A stretch of DNA of 6,028 bases, taken from Acidobacteriaceae bacterium. Lineage in GTDB: Bacteria; Acidobacteriota; Terriglobia; Terriglobales; Acidobacteriaceae. The position numbers and the translations under genes were made by a program. This document shows, piece by piece, positions 1 to 6,028 of this stretch; positions within the stretch are counted from its first letter, which is position 1, and each line of letters begins with the position of its first letter. The notes under the pieces are model-generated. The model saw only the letters and a program-made list of their open reading frames with translations. It was not told the DNA's origin and did no database searches. The stretch is taken from positions 1 to 6,028 of the forward strand of contig JASHUH010000388.1 in the NCBI GenBank assembly GCA_030040115.1. The letters run 5' to 3'.

Positions 1-1
1 G

Positions 2-640
2 GGATTCTTTGTTTCCGGCCACCCCCTCGACAAATACGCCGAAAAACTGCGCAACCTCACCGGCGTCATCACCGTTGCCGAGGCGCTCGAACGCAAGCCG
101 CCGGAGCGGCGCTGGGGCGCGCAGTCCGATTTGGCCGACGAAATCCAGGTGGCGGGCATGCTGCACGGCCTGCGCGTGCAGAAAACGCGGCGCGAGCAGA
201 AGCTTTACGCGCAGGCCACGCTCGAAGACGCCTCCGGAAAGATGGATCTCATCGCCTTTCCCCGCGACTACGAGCGCCTTTCCGCGCAGCTCAAGATCGA
301 GGCCCCGGTGCTGGTGCGGGGTGTGCTCTCCGGCGAGGAGGACGCGGCGCCGAAGCTGGCCGTCAGTTCCGTGCAGGCGCTCGAAGATGTGCAGGTGAAA
401 CTTCCCGCCGGCGTGCGCATCCGCATCAACCTCGACCGCGCCACCGAAGACATGCTGGCGGGTTTAAAGTCCGCCGCGGACGCCGCCCCCGGACCGGGAA
501 AAGTGATGTTGCAGCTCGAAAAGAAGGGCGAGTACGCGGTCATCCTCGAGCCCGACGGAATGAGCGTCGCCGCCGACCGCTCCTGGGTCGAGCGCGTCGA
601 GGAGTTAGTGGGCAAGGGTGCGGTGCAGGCGGTGGGATAG
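2..640 (+). CDS. dnaE: DNA polymerase III subunit alpha, C-terminal fragment (5' end outside window)
   Basis: This is the last 212 residues of the replicative DNA polymerase catalytic subunit; the start lies upstream of the window. The fragment opens with FFVSGHPLDKYAEKL (residues 2-16), the conserved segment before the C-terminal OB domain of DnaE. The OB fold follows at about residues 47-110 (IQVAGMLHG, then LEDASGKMDLIAFPRDYERL). A last small domain (about 138-205, from VRIRINLD to WVERVEELVG) corresponds to the region that in E. coli-type enzymes contacts the tau subunit. The polymerase and PHP domains are not in the window. The reading frame is open from the first bases to a TAG at 638-640, so the TTG at 131 is not the start. 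The fragment is intact and shows no frameshift. The next gene is convergent, so dnaE ends its transcription unit here. Family identity is very secure; DnaE rather than PolC follows from the motif order. Confidence 0.95.
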   Translation, partial: GFFVSGHPLDKYAEKLRNLTGVITVAEALERKPPERRWGAQSDLADEIQVAGMLHGLRVQKTRREQKLYAQATLEDASGKMDLIAFPRDYERLSAQLKIEAPVLVRGVLSGEEDAAPKLAVSSVQALEDVQVKLPAGVRIRINLDRATEDMLAGLKSAADAAPGPGKVMLQLEKKGEYAVILEPDGMSVAADRSWVERVEELVGKGAVQAVG

Positions 641-643
641 AAC

Positions 644-723
644 AGCTATCAGCTTTCAGCCGCAACGCGTGCGAAATAAGAGCTGCGGTCAGCCCGCCGG
701 GAGCTGGCTGAAAGCTGACGGCT
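644..723. terminator. Long imperfect inverted repeat between convergent genes, probable bidirectional terminator or REP-like element
   Basis: The left arm, 644-661 (AGCTATCAGCTTTCAGCC), is complementary to the right arm, 706-723 (GGCTGAAAGCTGACGGCT), at 16 of 18 positions, with a 44-nt loop. The loop holds alternative pairings, for example CAGCC at 690-694 with GGCTG at 706-710. The element fills almost the whole gap between the dnaE stop (640) and the stop codon of the minus-strand gene (722-724), whose stop overlaps the right arm. No clear T-run follows either arm, so it is not a textbook intrinsic terminator. Similar TCAGCTTTCAGC repeats are, from memory, scattered between genes in acidobacterial genomes, so it may be one copy of a dispersed repeat family. 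Only one copy is present here. Confidence 0.6.
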
Positions 724-1873
724 AAAACGCGTAACCAGGTTTCAACGCACACTGATACACCGTGGATTTGTCGCCGTTTCTGCTGGTGCGCACCGTGCAG
801 GTGGCCCAATCGAGATATACGTCGGGACCCACGGGAAACACCATCTGCTCCCCATTGATCTCCGCCTCAATGCTCACCCCTTCCTGAGTCGGCGGCAAGG
901 TGAAGTTCACCGTGCGGTCAAAGATCACCGGATACGATTCGCGCACATTCGAAGCGATGGTGGTGTGGAACACTTCCGCCTCCAGCAGGAACGTGGCCGT
1001 GTCGGACCAATCCGTGGCCGTCACCACAATCGTGCGGCCGCCATGTTCCCACCCGCCGCGATTGATGCGCGTGAATGGGCAGGGCCCGGCGATACAGGAA
1101 GCGCGCACATCGCGAAACTCGTTGCCAAGACCGGCGTCAAGGGTTACAGAGCCTGTCGCCGCCTTCCAATCCCCGTCGGGCGAGCAAGGGCTCTGCTTCC
1201 GGCACGGCACGTCGCCTTGATTCACCGTCTGAAACGTCCTCACCAGGCTGCCCACGTTCTCCGCCGCCTCCGCGTTGACGGTGTAGCGGATGCGAATGTT
1301 CGAGACCACCGTAGGCGGCTTGTTCGAAACCGGAACCACCGCCGCCTGCGCCACCGGCCGCAATTCGGCGATAATCAGCCTTCGCGACGTGGACCGGAAC
1401 GTCATCTGCAGGTTCAGGTTCAACGGCCGGTAATCGGGAGCGCGGACGTTCAGCTCTACAGCCTGTCCCGGCCAGATCACGTCGGGAAAGGTGATCCTGA
1501 AATATCCCGAATTATCCGATTGCGTGCTGGCGGATATGCCTTCGCGCGACGCGGTCACAATCGCCCCGGCAATGGGCGCCTCGTGGCGCGGATCCGTCGA
1601 GCGCTGCATCACGGCGCCTTGCAGGGTGGTCAGTTTCGGCTTCCATTGGTGGAAGCGCAGCACCACCACTGCCGCCGCACCCCCGATTACGGCGGCAATC
1701 ACCCACAGGACAATGCTTCTTCGGCTCAACAACCCTTCTGCGCCCCTCTCCGAGGCCGTTGCCTCTTTTGACGCACCTTCGACCTCATTCGCTGTCCCTT
1801 GCGCCCCACCCCCCGCATGCGCCCGCTTACCAACCACCGTCTTTCCGCATCTAAACAGTCGCGGAATCGGCAT
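722..1873 (-). CDS. Membrane-anchored protein with carboxypeptidase regulatory-like domain
   Basis: The 383-residue product has a charged N-terminal region (about 1-51), one strong membrane segment at about 53-72 (IVLWVIAAVIGGAAAVVVL) preceded by SRR, and a long extracytoplasmic part. Residues 82-160 resemble the carboxypeptidase D regulatory (transthyretin-like) beta-sandwich: LQGAV, PIAGAIVTASREG, then SDNSGYFRITFP and VELNVRAPDY. Beyond it is a beta-rich region with spaced cysteine pairs (C224/C230, C260/C265, C359/C375) that could form disulfides outside the membrane. The segment ASCIAGPCPFTRI is reminiscent of acidobacterial proteins of this kind. No catalytic motif is seen; the fold is usually a binding or structural module. 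The start is uncertain: ATG at 1873 lies just downstream of an in-frame stop and has no clear Shine-Dalgarno, and GTG at 1837 is an alternative after GGAAAG. The gene is convergent with dnaE and divergent from the hydrolase gene. The exact role is unknown. Confidence 0.8.
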   Translation of the reverse strand: MPIPRLFRCGKTVVGKRAHAGGGAQGTANEVEGASKEATASERGAEGLLSRRSIVLWVIAAVIGGAAAVVVLRFHQWKPKLTTLQGAVMQRSTDPRHEAPIAGAIVTASREGISASTQSDNSGYFRITFPDVIWPGQAVELNVRAPDYRPLNLNLQMTFRSTSRRLIIAELRPVAQAAVVPVSNKPPTVVSNIRIRYTVNAEAAENVGSLVRTFQTVNQGDVPCRKQSPCSPDGDWKAATGSVTLDAGLGNEFRDVRASCIAGPCPFTRINRGGWEHGGRTIVVTATDWSDTATFLLEAEVFHTTIASNVRESYPVIFDRTVNFTLPPTQEGVSIEAEINGEQMVFPVGPDVYLDWATCTVRTSRNGDKSTVYQCALKPGYAF

Positions 1874-1909
1874 CAGTCACTGGAGAATGGCTATAGATCC
1901 TACCCACTC
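1874..1909. promoter_or_regulatory. Short divergent intergenic region
   Basis: Only 36 bp separate the two chosen divergent starts. It contains TATAGA at 1892-1897, a four-of-six match to a -10 box on the plus strand, but no convincing -35 box 16-18 bp upstream. A transcript from it would have almost no leader. If the minus-strand gene starts further in, the shared control region would be larger and would include 1838-1873. The promoter call is weak; the arrangement of the two starts is the firmer observation. Confidence 0.2.
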
Positions 1910-3316
1910 ATGAAGCGGCCGCAATTCGACAACCGGACCGATAGAAAAGGAGCCAGAAACTCCCGCCGCAAGCTGCTGCGCCAGATGGCCGGTCTCTCGC
2001 TGGCCTTGCCGCTGTCGCGCTTGCCGGCCCTGGAAACGCCTCTCGCCGACGAAGAGCAAAGCTATCCTCCGGCTGGTCCCGCGCCTTATCCCACGCCTGT
2101 TCCGCTCCAGCCGGCAGACGACGGTTTCCTTCAGGCGCTCGAGCAGGCCTGTTTCCTTTTCTTTTGGGAGCAGGCCAATCCCACCACCGGCCTCATCAAA
2201 GACCGCTGCAACGTCCGCGTCCAACAGGATACCAGCAACGTAGCCAGCATCGCCTCCAGCGGTTTCGGCCTTACCGCCATCTGCATTGGCGAAAAACGCG
2301 GCTTCATTTCCCGCACTGACGCCCGGCTGCGCGTCGTCAAATCGCTTTCCTATCTCTGGCACAAGCTGCCCACCCATCGCGGGTTCTTTTTTCATTTCGC
2401 CAACATCAACACCGGCGAGCGGGTGTGGGAGTCGGAGGTGTCCTCGGTTGACACGGCCATACTTCTCTGTGGCGTGCTCATGTGCCGCCAGCATTTTTTT
2501 GAAGACCGCGACATCAACCAGCTCGCCCACGCCATTTTCGACCGCGTGGACTGGACCTGGATCTCCGAAGATACGTCGATCTTATCCATGGGCTGGACGC
2601 CGGAGTACGGTTTCATCCCCTCCCGCTGGGGCTTTTACAGCGAATTGATGATGATTTACCTGCTCGGCATGGGTTCGGCGTCGCATCCGCTGCGCAGCGA
2701 TGCATGGCTGGCGTGGAAGCGAACCATCTTCGATTATGACGGCCTGCGCTACGTGGGCTCTTTTGCCCCGCTCTTTGTCCATCAATACTCGCAAGCCTGG
2801 TTCGATTTCCGCAACAAAAAAGACCATTACGCGGATTATTTTCAGAACTCCATCGTCGCCACCGATGCGCACCGCCTCTTCTGCTTGTCCCTCAACGAGC
2901 AGTTCTCTGACTATAGCAACGCCTTATGGGGCATTACGGCGTCGGATTCGGTGCGGGGCTACGTGATCTGGGGCGGTCCTCCCGCCACCGGCCCCATCGA
3001 CGGCACCGTCGTGCCCTGCGCGGCCGGCGGCTCCCTGCCCTTCATGCCCACGGCTGCCATGCGCGTCCTCAGAACCATGCACGACCATTACCCGAACGCC
3101 CGGTGCCGTTACGGTTTGGTAGACGCATTCAATCCTCTCACCGGCTGGTACGACACCGACGTCATCGGCATCGACGTCGGCATCACCATGCTCATGGCGG
3201 AAAATGCGCGCACCGCCTTCGTTTGGGAGACCTTTATGAAGAACCCCGAAGCGCAACGGGGCATGCAGATGGCGGGGTTCCAACCGTACACGCCGCCGCC
3301 GTCGGCTCAGGATTGA
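1910..3316 (+). CDS. Tat-exported GH144/glucoamylase-family glycoside hydrolase, probable beta-1,2-glucan hydrolase
   Basis: The 468-residue product begins with a twin-arginine signal: SRRKLLR at 18-24, a hydrophobic stretch at 26-37, and LPA at 38-40 as a likely cleavage site, then a Pro-rich linker (about 52-68). The rest matches the Pfam glycoamylase domain (PF10091), assigned to GH144. Motifs in order: FFWEQANPTTGLIKDR (84-99), SSGFGLTAI (116-124), RGFFFHF (157-163), ESEVSSVDTAIL (174-185), GWTPEYGF (228-235), YSELMMIYLLGMGS (243-256), PLFVHQYSQAWFDFR (287-301), WGITASDSVRGY (340-351), GTVVPCAAGGSLPFMP (365-380), YGLVDAFN (401-408) and IDVGITMLMAENART (421-435). Characterised GH144 enzymes are endo-beta-1,2-glucanases with an (alpha/alpha)6 barrel; I cannot assign catalytic residues by eye. 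The domain appears complete. Eight cysteines are present, compatible with folding before Tat export. The start at 1910 keeps a normal Tat n-region. There is no well-placed Shine-Dalgarno, and an upstream frame ends in an ATGA overlap there. A longer in-frame extension to 1799 exists but would overlap the divergent gene. Family is secure; substrate is inferred. Confidence 0.88.
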   Translation: MKRPQFDNRTDRKGARNSRRKLLRQMAGLSLALPLSRLPALETPLADEEQSYPPAGPAPYPTPVPLQPADDGFLQALEQACFLFFWEQANPTTGLIKDRCNVRVQQDTSNVASIASSGFGLTAICIGEKRGFISRTDARLRVVKSLSYLWHKLPTHRGFFFHFANINTGERVWESEVSSVDTAILLCGVLMCRQHFFEDRDINQLAHAIFDRVDWTWISEDTSILSMGWTPEYGFIPSRWGFYSELMMIYLLGMGSASHPLRSDAWLAWKRTIFDYDGLRYVGSFAPLFVHQYSQAWFDFRNKKDHYADYFQNSIVATDAHRLFCLSLNEQFSDYSNALWGITASDSVRGYVIWGGPPATGPIDGTVVPCAAGGSLPFMPTAAMRVLRTMHDHYPNARCRYGLVDAFNPLTGWYDTDVIGIDVGITMLMAENARTAFVWETFMKNPEAQRGMQMAGFQPYTPPPSAQD

Positions 3317-3498
3317 TTTCGCCTTCCTCCCCCGCCGTCGCCGTAACTCCTCGAAAATCAAGCCAAAACAACGTCATCTTGGCCGCGCGCATCGCAATAC
3401 CTAGTGGTGAAGCCGCAACTGCGGAAGATTTCGGGAGTTGGAAAACCGGGCGCGCATGTGTCTCAGAGAAGCCGGAGTGCGGAGAGTCGCCGTTGTGG

Positions 3499-3525
3499 TT
3501 GACTGAGGGAAGGCAGTCCGATAAG
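3499..3525 (+). promoter_or_regulatory. Candidate sigma-70-type promoter for the exporter operon
   Basis: TTGACT at 3499-3504 matches five of six -35 positions. GATAAG at 3520-3525 matches four of six -10 positions, with a rather short 15-bp spacer; TAAGTT at 3522-3527 is a poorer box at 17 bp. A transcript from here would carry a leader of about 210 bases containing the palindromes and the GC-rich hairpin. This is a guess from consensus only. Confidence 0.25.
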
Positions 3526-3665
3526 TTTCATTCAGGACAAACGCGCACGCCATGGCGCGCGGAAGGCTCTTGTCTGCACCACTGCCGGGGCGGGCTCGTC
3601 TCGGCGGACACAGACAAAAGCGGCCGTCCAACCGGAATCATCTTTCATTCGATTGCCATAACTCC

Positions 3666-3677
3666 TTGGTTGACCAA
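3666..3677. repeat. Short inverted repeat TTGGT-TG-ACCAA, possible operator
   Basis: Two 5-bp arms, TTGGT (3666-3670) and ACCAA (3673-3677), flank a 2-bp centre, 63 bp ahead of the exporter start. It overlaps a TTGACC hexamer at 3670-3675 that resembles a -35 box, but no -10 box follows in the GC-rich sequence downstream. It could be an operator for a dimeric regulator, or chance. Confidence 0.2.
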
Positions 3678-3739
3678 CCGGCGGCGCGGGCGCGCCTGCG
3701 CCGGGCTCCTGCACAGCGGCGGAAAATCTAAAGGAAGTT

Positions 3740-5614
3740 ATGTCCTCAAGCGCGGACCAAAGGAAAACCAGCGGCGATTCTCCTGAGGCGTTGGAGGGCG
3801 CCCGGCCCAACGGCGGCAGCGCCTGGGCCGACCGCGTGCGCGCCCTCAAGAATATTCCTCCAGTGCTGCATTTCGTCTGGGAGTCCGGACCGTCGGTGGT
3901 CTTCTGGAACATCGCCATCCGCATCACGGTGGCCTTTCTTCCGGTCGGCATCGGCATCATCGCCGGGCGCTACATCATTAACGGCATCAATAACATTGGC
4001 TTTCATCGCCCGCTGCCGTCGTACTTCTGGTATCTGGTGGCCGGCGAGGCGGTTTTGGCCATTCTGGTGGGCATCCTCTCGCGCGCCGTCGATTACTTCG
4101 ACAACCTTCTTGCCGATCGCTACACGCATCACGTGAGCGTCGAGGTCATGCGTAAAGCCGCGGCGCTCGACGTCACCGTTTACGAGGACCCGATCTACTA
4201 CGACCGGCTGGAGCGCGCGCGGGTGCAGGCCACCGATCGGCTGGCCATGATCCAGCAAATGGGCCGCCTCATCCAGCAGACCGTCACCGCTACTGCCTTT
4301 TCCGCGGTGCTCCTCTGGTATTCGCCCTTGCTTCTGCTTCTGCTTGTCGCGGGCGTTGTCCCCGCTTTCCTCGGCGAGAGCCACTTCTCGTTTTTGACCT
4401 ATGCCAAAAACTTCCGCCAGACCCCCATACGCCGCAAAATGGATTATCTGCGCCAGGTAGGCGGCAGCAAGGAGGCTGCCAAAGAACTGCGCCTCTTCAA
4501 CCTCAGCAAATATCTGACGCGTCGCTTCGAAAAGCTTTCCTATCGGATTTACGAGGAAAATGTCGCCCTCAACCAGCGGCGGCTTTTTTGGGGCGGTCTG
4601 CTCTCCATCCTCGCCCAGCTCGGCTACTATTCCGCCTACGTGCTCAGCATCTTTCGCACCATCGAAGGCCGCTACAGCATCGGCGACTTTGCCCTGATCA
4701 CCACCGCCATCATGCAGGCCATGGGCAACATTCAGCAGGCCTTCTCTACGGCTTCCGGGGTCGCCGACCAGGCCCTGTTCCTCACCGATCTGCTCGCCTT
4801 TTTCGAGATGAAACCGCGCGTCGAGTCCAAACCCGGCGGATGGCCCGCACCGCGGCCCATCACCCGCGGCTTCGAGTTCCGCAACGTCTCCTTTGTTTAT
4901 CCGGGGACCACGCGCGCCGTTCTCTCCAACTTTAATTTCACCCTTTCCACCGGAGAACGGGTAGCCCTGATCGGGGAAAACGGGCAGGGCAAAACCACCA
5001 TCGTCAAGCTGATCGCCCGCCTCTACGATCCCACCGAGGGACAGATTCTGCTCGACGGCGTGGATCTGCGCGAGTACGACCTGGCCAGCCTGCACGCCGA
5101 GATCGGCGTCATTTTTCAGGATTTCATGCGCTATGAGATGACGGCTCGCGAGAACATCGCCATCGGCCGCGTCGAAGTGGACCATCCCCCGGAGGAGATC
5201 GAGTACGCGGCGGAAAGGAGCCTGGCCAGCGGCGTCATCGCCCGGCTCGCCGGCGGCTACGACCAGATGCTGGGCCGCCGCTTTGAAGGCGGCGTTGACC
5301 TTTCCGGCGGCGAATGGCAAAAGCTGGCCTTGGCGCGCGCCTATCTGCGTGACGCGCAACTGCTGATTCTCGACGAGCCCACCGCCTCGCTGGATGCGCG
5401 CAGCGAACTCGAAGTCTTCGAGCGCTTTGCTGAGCTCACCTTTGGCAAAATGGCGCTCCTCATCTCCCATCGCTTTTCGACGGTGCGTATGGCCGACCGC
5501 ATCGTAGTGTTAGAGGGGGGCAAGCTCGTGGAAGAAGGCTCGCACAGCCAGCTAATCGCTTTGGGCGGCCGTTACGCCGCCATGTTTGAAATGCAAGCCG
5601 CCAATTATAGATGA
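3740..5614 (+). CDS. ABC exporter half-transporter (fused membrane and ATPase domains)
   Basis: The 624-residue protein has the permease-then-ATPase layout of type IV (MsbA-like) exporters and would act as a dimer in the inner membrane. Hydrophobic segments lie at about 53-80, 94-113, 183-211 (probably two), 283-307 and 313-335. A coupling-helix-type segment, YEDPIYYDRLERA, is at 148-160. The ATPase domain (about 377-624) is complete: A-loop Y387, Walker A GENGQGKTT (412-420), Q-loop Q460 in FQDFMRYEMTARENI, signature LSGGE (521-525), Walker B LLILDE (541-546), D-loop SLD (550-552) and H-loop H577. There is no N-terminal peptidase domain. The Q-loop surroundings resemble those of peptide/lantibiotic-type exporters (NisT/SpaT style) more than NdvA/ChvA. 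The ATG at 3740 follows AAGGAAG (3731-3737) with slightly short spacing. The next gene starts 7 bp after the stop, so the two are probably co-transcribed. The ABC exporter call is secure; the cargo cannot be read from sequence, and a polysaccharide is inferred from the neighbours. Confidence 0.93.
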   Translation: MSSSADQRKTSGDSPEALEGARPNGGSAWADRVRALKNIPPVLHFVWESGPSVVFWNIAIRITVAFLPVGIGIIAGRYIINGINNIGFHRPLPSYFWYLVAGEAVLAILVGILSRAVDYFDNLLADRYTHHVSVEVMRKAAALDVTVYEDPIYYDRLERARVQATDRLAMIQQMGRLIQQTVTATAFSAVLLWYSPLLLLLLVAGVVPAFLGESHFSFLTYAKNFRQTPIRRKMDYLRQVGGSKEAAKELRLFNLSKYLTRRFEKLSYRIYEENVALNQRRLFWGGLLSILAQLGYYSAYVLSIFRTIEGRYSIGDFALITTAIMQAMGNIQQAFSTASGVADQALFLTDLLAFFEMKPRVESKPGGWPAPRPITRGFEFRNVSFVYPGTTRAVLSNFNFTLSTGERVALIGENGQGKTTIVKLIARLYDPTEGQILLDGVDLREYDLASLHAEIGVIFQDFMRYEMTARENIAIGRVEVDHPPEEIEYAAERSLASGVIARLAGGYDQMLGRRFEGGVDLSGGEWQKLALARAYLRDAQLLILDEPTASLDARSELEVFERFAELTFGKMALLISHRFSTVRMADRIVVLEGGKLVEEGSHSQLIALGGRYAAMFEMQAANYR

Positions 5615-5617
5615 GGA
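5613..5617 (+). promoter_or_regulatory. Shine-Dalgarno GAGGA for the downstream gene
   Basis: GAGGA overlaps the last bases of the exporter's TGA stop (5612-5614) and lies 4 bases before the ATG at 5622. It fixes the start of the last gene and indicates tight coupling within one operon. Confidence 0.7.
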
Positions 5618-5621
5618 ACCT

Positions 5622-6028
5622 ATGGCTGAAGCCGCAATTGCATTCGATGAAGAAAGCCTGCTCGATCACCAGGAGATGGAACGCCTGCACAGCGCGGCAG
5701 CCGCGGCGGCGAAGTGGGAGGTGGCGCCGCGCCCCAAAACCCCTTGCGTGTTTCTGGCCCGGGTGAGCCAGGTTCGGCAAGCCCTGCGGCAGTTGGAAAT
5801 CGATCTTGCCCGCCAGCCGATCGCCAAGGTTCCCGACGATCCCCGCCTCATTGCTTGGCGCTCCGCGCTGTTGGAACTGGGCGCGAATCACCGCCTCCTG
5901 CGCGTGGCCGTCAACTCCGCCGACGCCCGGCCCCGGCGCATTGCCCAGCTTCCCCGCGTGGTGCGCGCGGGTCGCCGCGAAGAGCCCCGCGCCGCCGCTG
6001 TCGCCGCCGCCTATTTTCGCGCCGTGGA
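5622..6028 (+). CDS. N-terminal fragment of a large protein, possibly a cyclic beta-1,2-glucan synthase (NdvB/ChvB-like)
   Basis: The frame opens with ATG at 5622 and stays open for 135 codons to the window end with strong G/C-ending codon use. The visible part starts MAEAAIAFDEESLLDHQEME and is largely helical, with an alanine run at about 25-30, PRPKTPCVFLARVSQVRQAL (37-56), DPRLIAWRSALLELGANHRLL (73-93), a basic stretch RRIAQLPRVVRAGRREEPR (104-122), and AAAVAAAYFRAV at its end. No signal peptide or membrane segment is seen yet. The pattern 'LPR..., EEPR, then A-x-x-Y' recalls the N-terminal region ahead of the glycosyltransferase domain in cyclic beta-1,2-glucan synthases (GT84 plus GH94 proteins of several thousand residues). 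The GH144-like gene and the exporter upstream support this. No catalytic domain lies in the window, so the function is inference; it could be another operon-specific protein. Confidence 0.55.
   Translation, partial: MAEAAIAFDEESLLDHQEMERLHSAAAAAAKWEVAPRPKTPCVFLARVSQVRQALRQLEIDLARQPIAKVPDDPRLIAWRSALLELGANHRLLRVAVNSADARPRRIAQLPRVVRAGRREEPRAAAVAAAYFRAV

Larger units (their letters stand above)
3317..3739. other. 423-bp non-coding stretch between the hydrolase and the ABC exporter
   Basis: No convincing gene is seen. One plus-strand frame stays open through it, but its codons lack the G/C-ending bias of the neighbours and its peptide shows no recognisable motif; a 76-codon minus-strand frame is equally unconvincing. 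Features that stand out are a promoter-like pair at 3499-3525, a perfect 10-bp palindrome CGCCATGGCG at 3548-3557 (18 bp with one mismatched pair, 3544-3561), a short inverted repeat TTGGT-TG-ACCAA at 3666-3677, and a GC-rich hairpin (CGGCGC at 3682-3687 with GCGCCG at 3698-3703) about 30 bases before the exporter's ribosome binding site. No clear terminator for the hydrolase gene was found. Confidence 0.6.

Noticed and set aside
131..640. A free-standing OB-fold protein starting at TTG 131
   Set aside because: The frame is open upstream to the window edge and encodes the conserved DnaE segment before the OB domain, so this is the end of dnaE.
965..1771. A 268-codon plus-strand open frame opposite the membrane protein gene
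   Set aside because: Its product is arginine- and histidine-rich without domain features, while the minus-strand product has a clear membrane segment and a beta-sandwich pattern.
1799..1909. Upstream extension of the hydrolase to an ATG at 1799
   Set aside because: It would add 37 residues before the twin-arginine signal and overlap the divergent gene; the ATG at 1910 gives a normal signal peptide.
1877..2530. A 217-codon minus-strand frame opposite the hydrolase
   Set aside because: It is antisense to a well-supported Tat/GH144 coding region and shows no recognisable features.
3682..3703. GC-rich hairpin as an intrinsic terminator of the hydrolase gene
   Set aside because: It has no T-run and lies more than 350 bases past the hydrolase stop, close to the exporter's ribosome binding site.
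2926..3786. A 286-codon plus-strand frame overlapping the end of the hydrolase, the gap and the exporter start
   Set aside because: The first part is an out-of-frame Arg/His-rich shadow of the hydrolase. The part in the gap lacks the local codon bias and any motif.
3746..5470. A 574-codon open frame on the minus strand opposite the ABC exporter
   Set aside because: It mirrors the exporter, which has every ABC motif. The antisense peptide has no recognisable motif and is explained by the absence of stop codons opposite G/C-ending codons.

Overview
The window looks like a chromosomal segment of a GC-rich (about 60% or more by eye) free-living bacterium. The best guess is Acidobacteriota. Three things suggest this: a membrane-anchored carboxypeptidase-regulatory-like protein with a CIAGPCPFT-type cysteine segment, an AGCTTTCAGC-type inverted repeat between genes, and a secreted 'glucoamylase-family' protein near a long sugar-polymer gene. 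The assignment rests on remembered protein style, not on a marker gene, so it is tentative.

Layout. Positions 2-640 (+) hold the 3' end of dnaE, the DNA polymerase III alpha subunit. A long imperfect inverted repeat (644-723) fills the gap to a convergent minus-strand gene (722-1873). That gene encodes a single-pass membrane protein with an extracytoplasmic beta-sandwich domain. Divergent from it, with only 36 bp between the two chosen starts, is a Tat-exported GH144/glucoamylase-like hydrolase (1910-3316, +). A 423-bp non-coding stretch follows (3317-3739). Next come a 624-residue ABC exporter half-transporter (3740-5614, +) and, 7 bp downstream with a clear Shine-Dalgarno, a gene that starts at 5622 and runs off the window end.

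How the genes may work together. The hydrolase belongs to the Pfam 'glycoamylase' group, whose characterised GH144 members are endo-beta-1,2-glucanases. The truncated last gene has features I associate with the uncharacterised N-terminus of cyclic beta-1,2-glucan synthases (NdvB/ChvB type). With an ABC exporter co-transcribed just upstream, a plausible reading is a beta-1,2-glucan synthesis, export and trimming locus in a non-proteobacterial lineage. The hydrolase and exporter family calls are strong; the substrate and the identity of the last gene are inference. No RNA genes, CRISPR arrays, insertion sequences or phage genes were seen.
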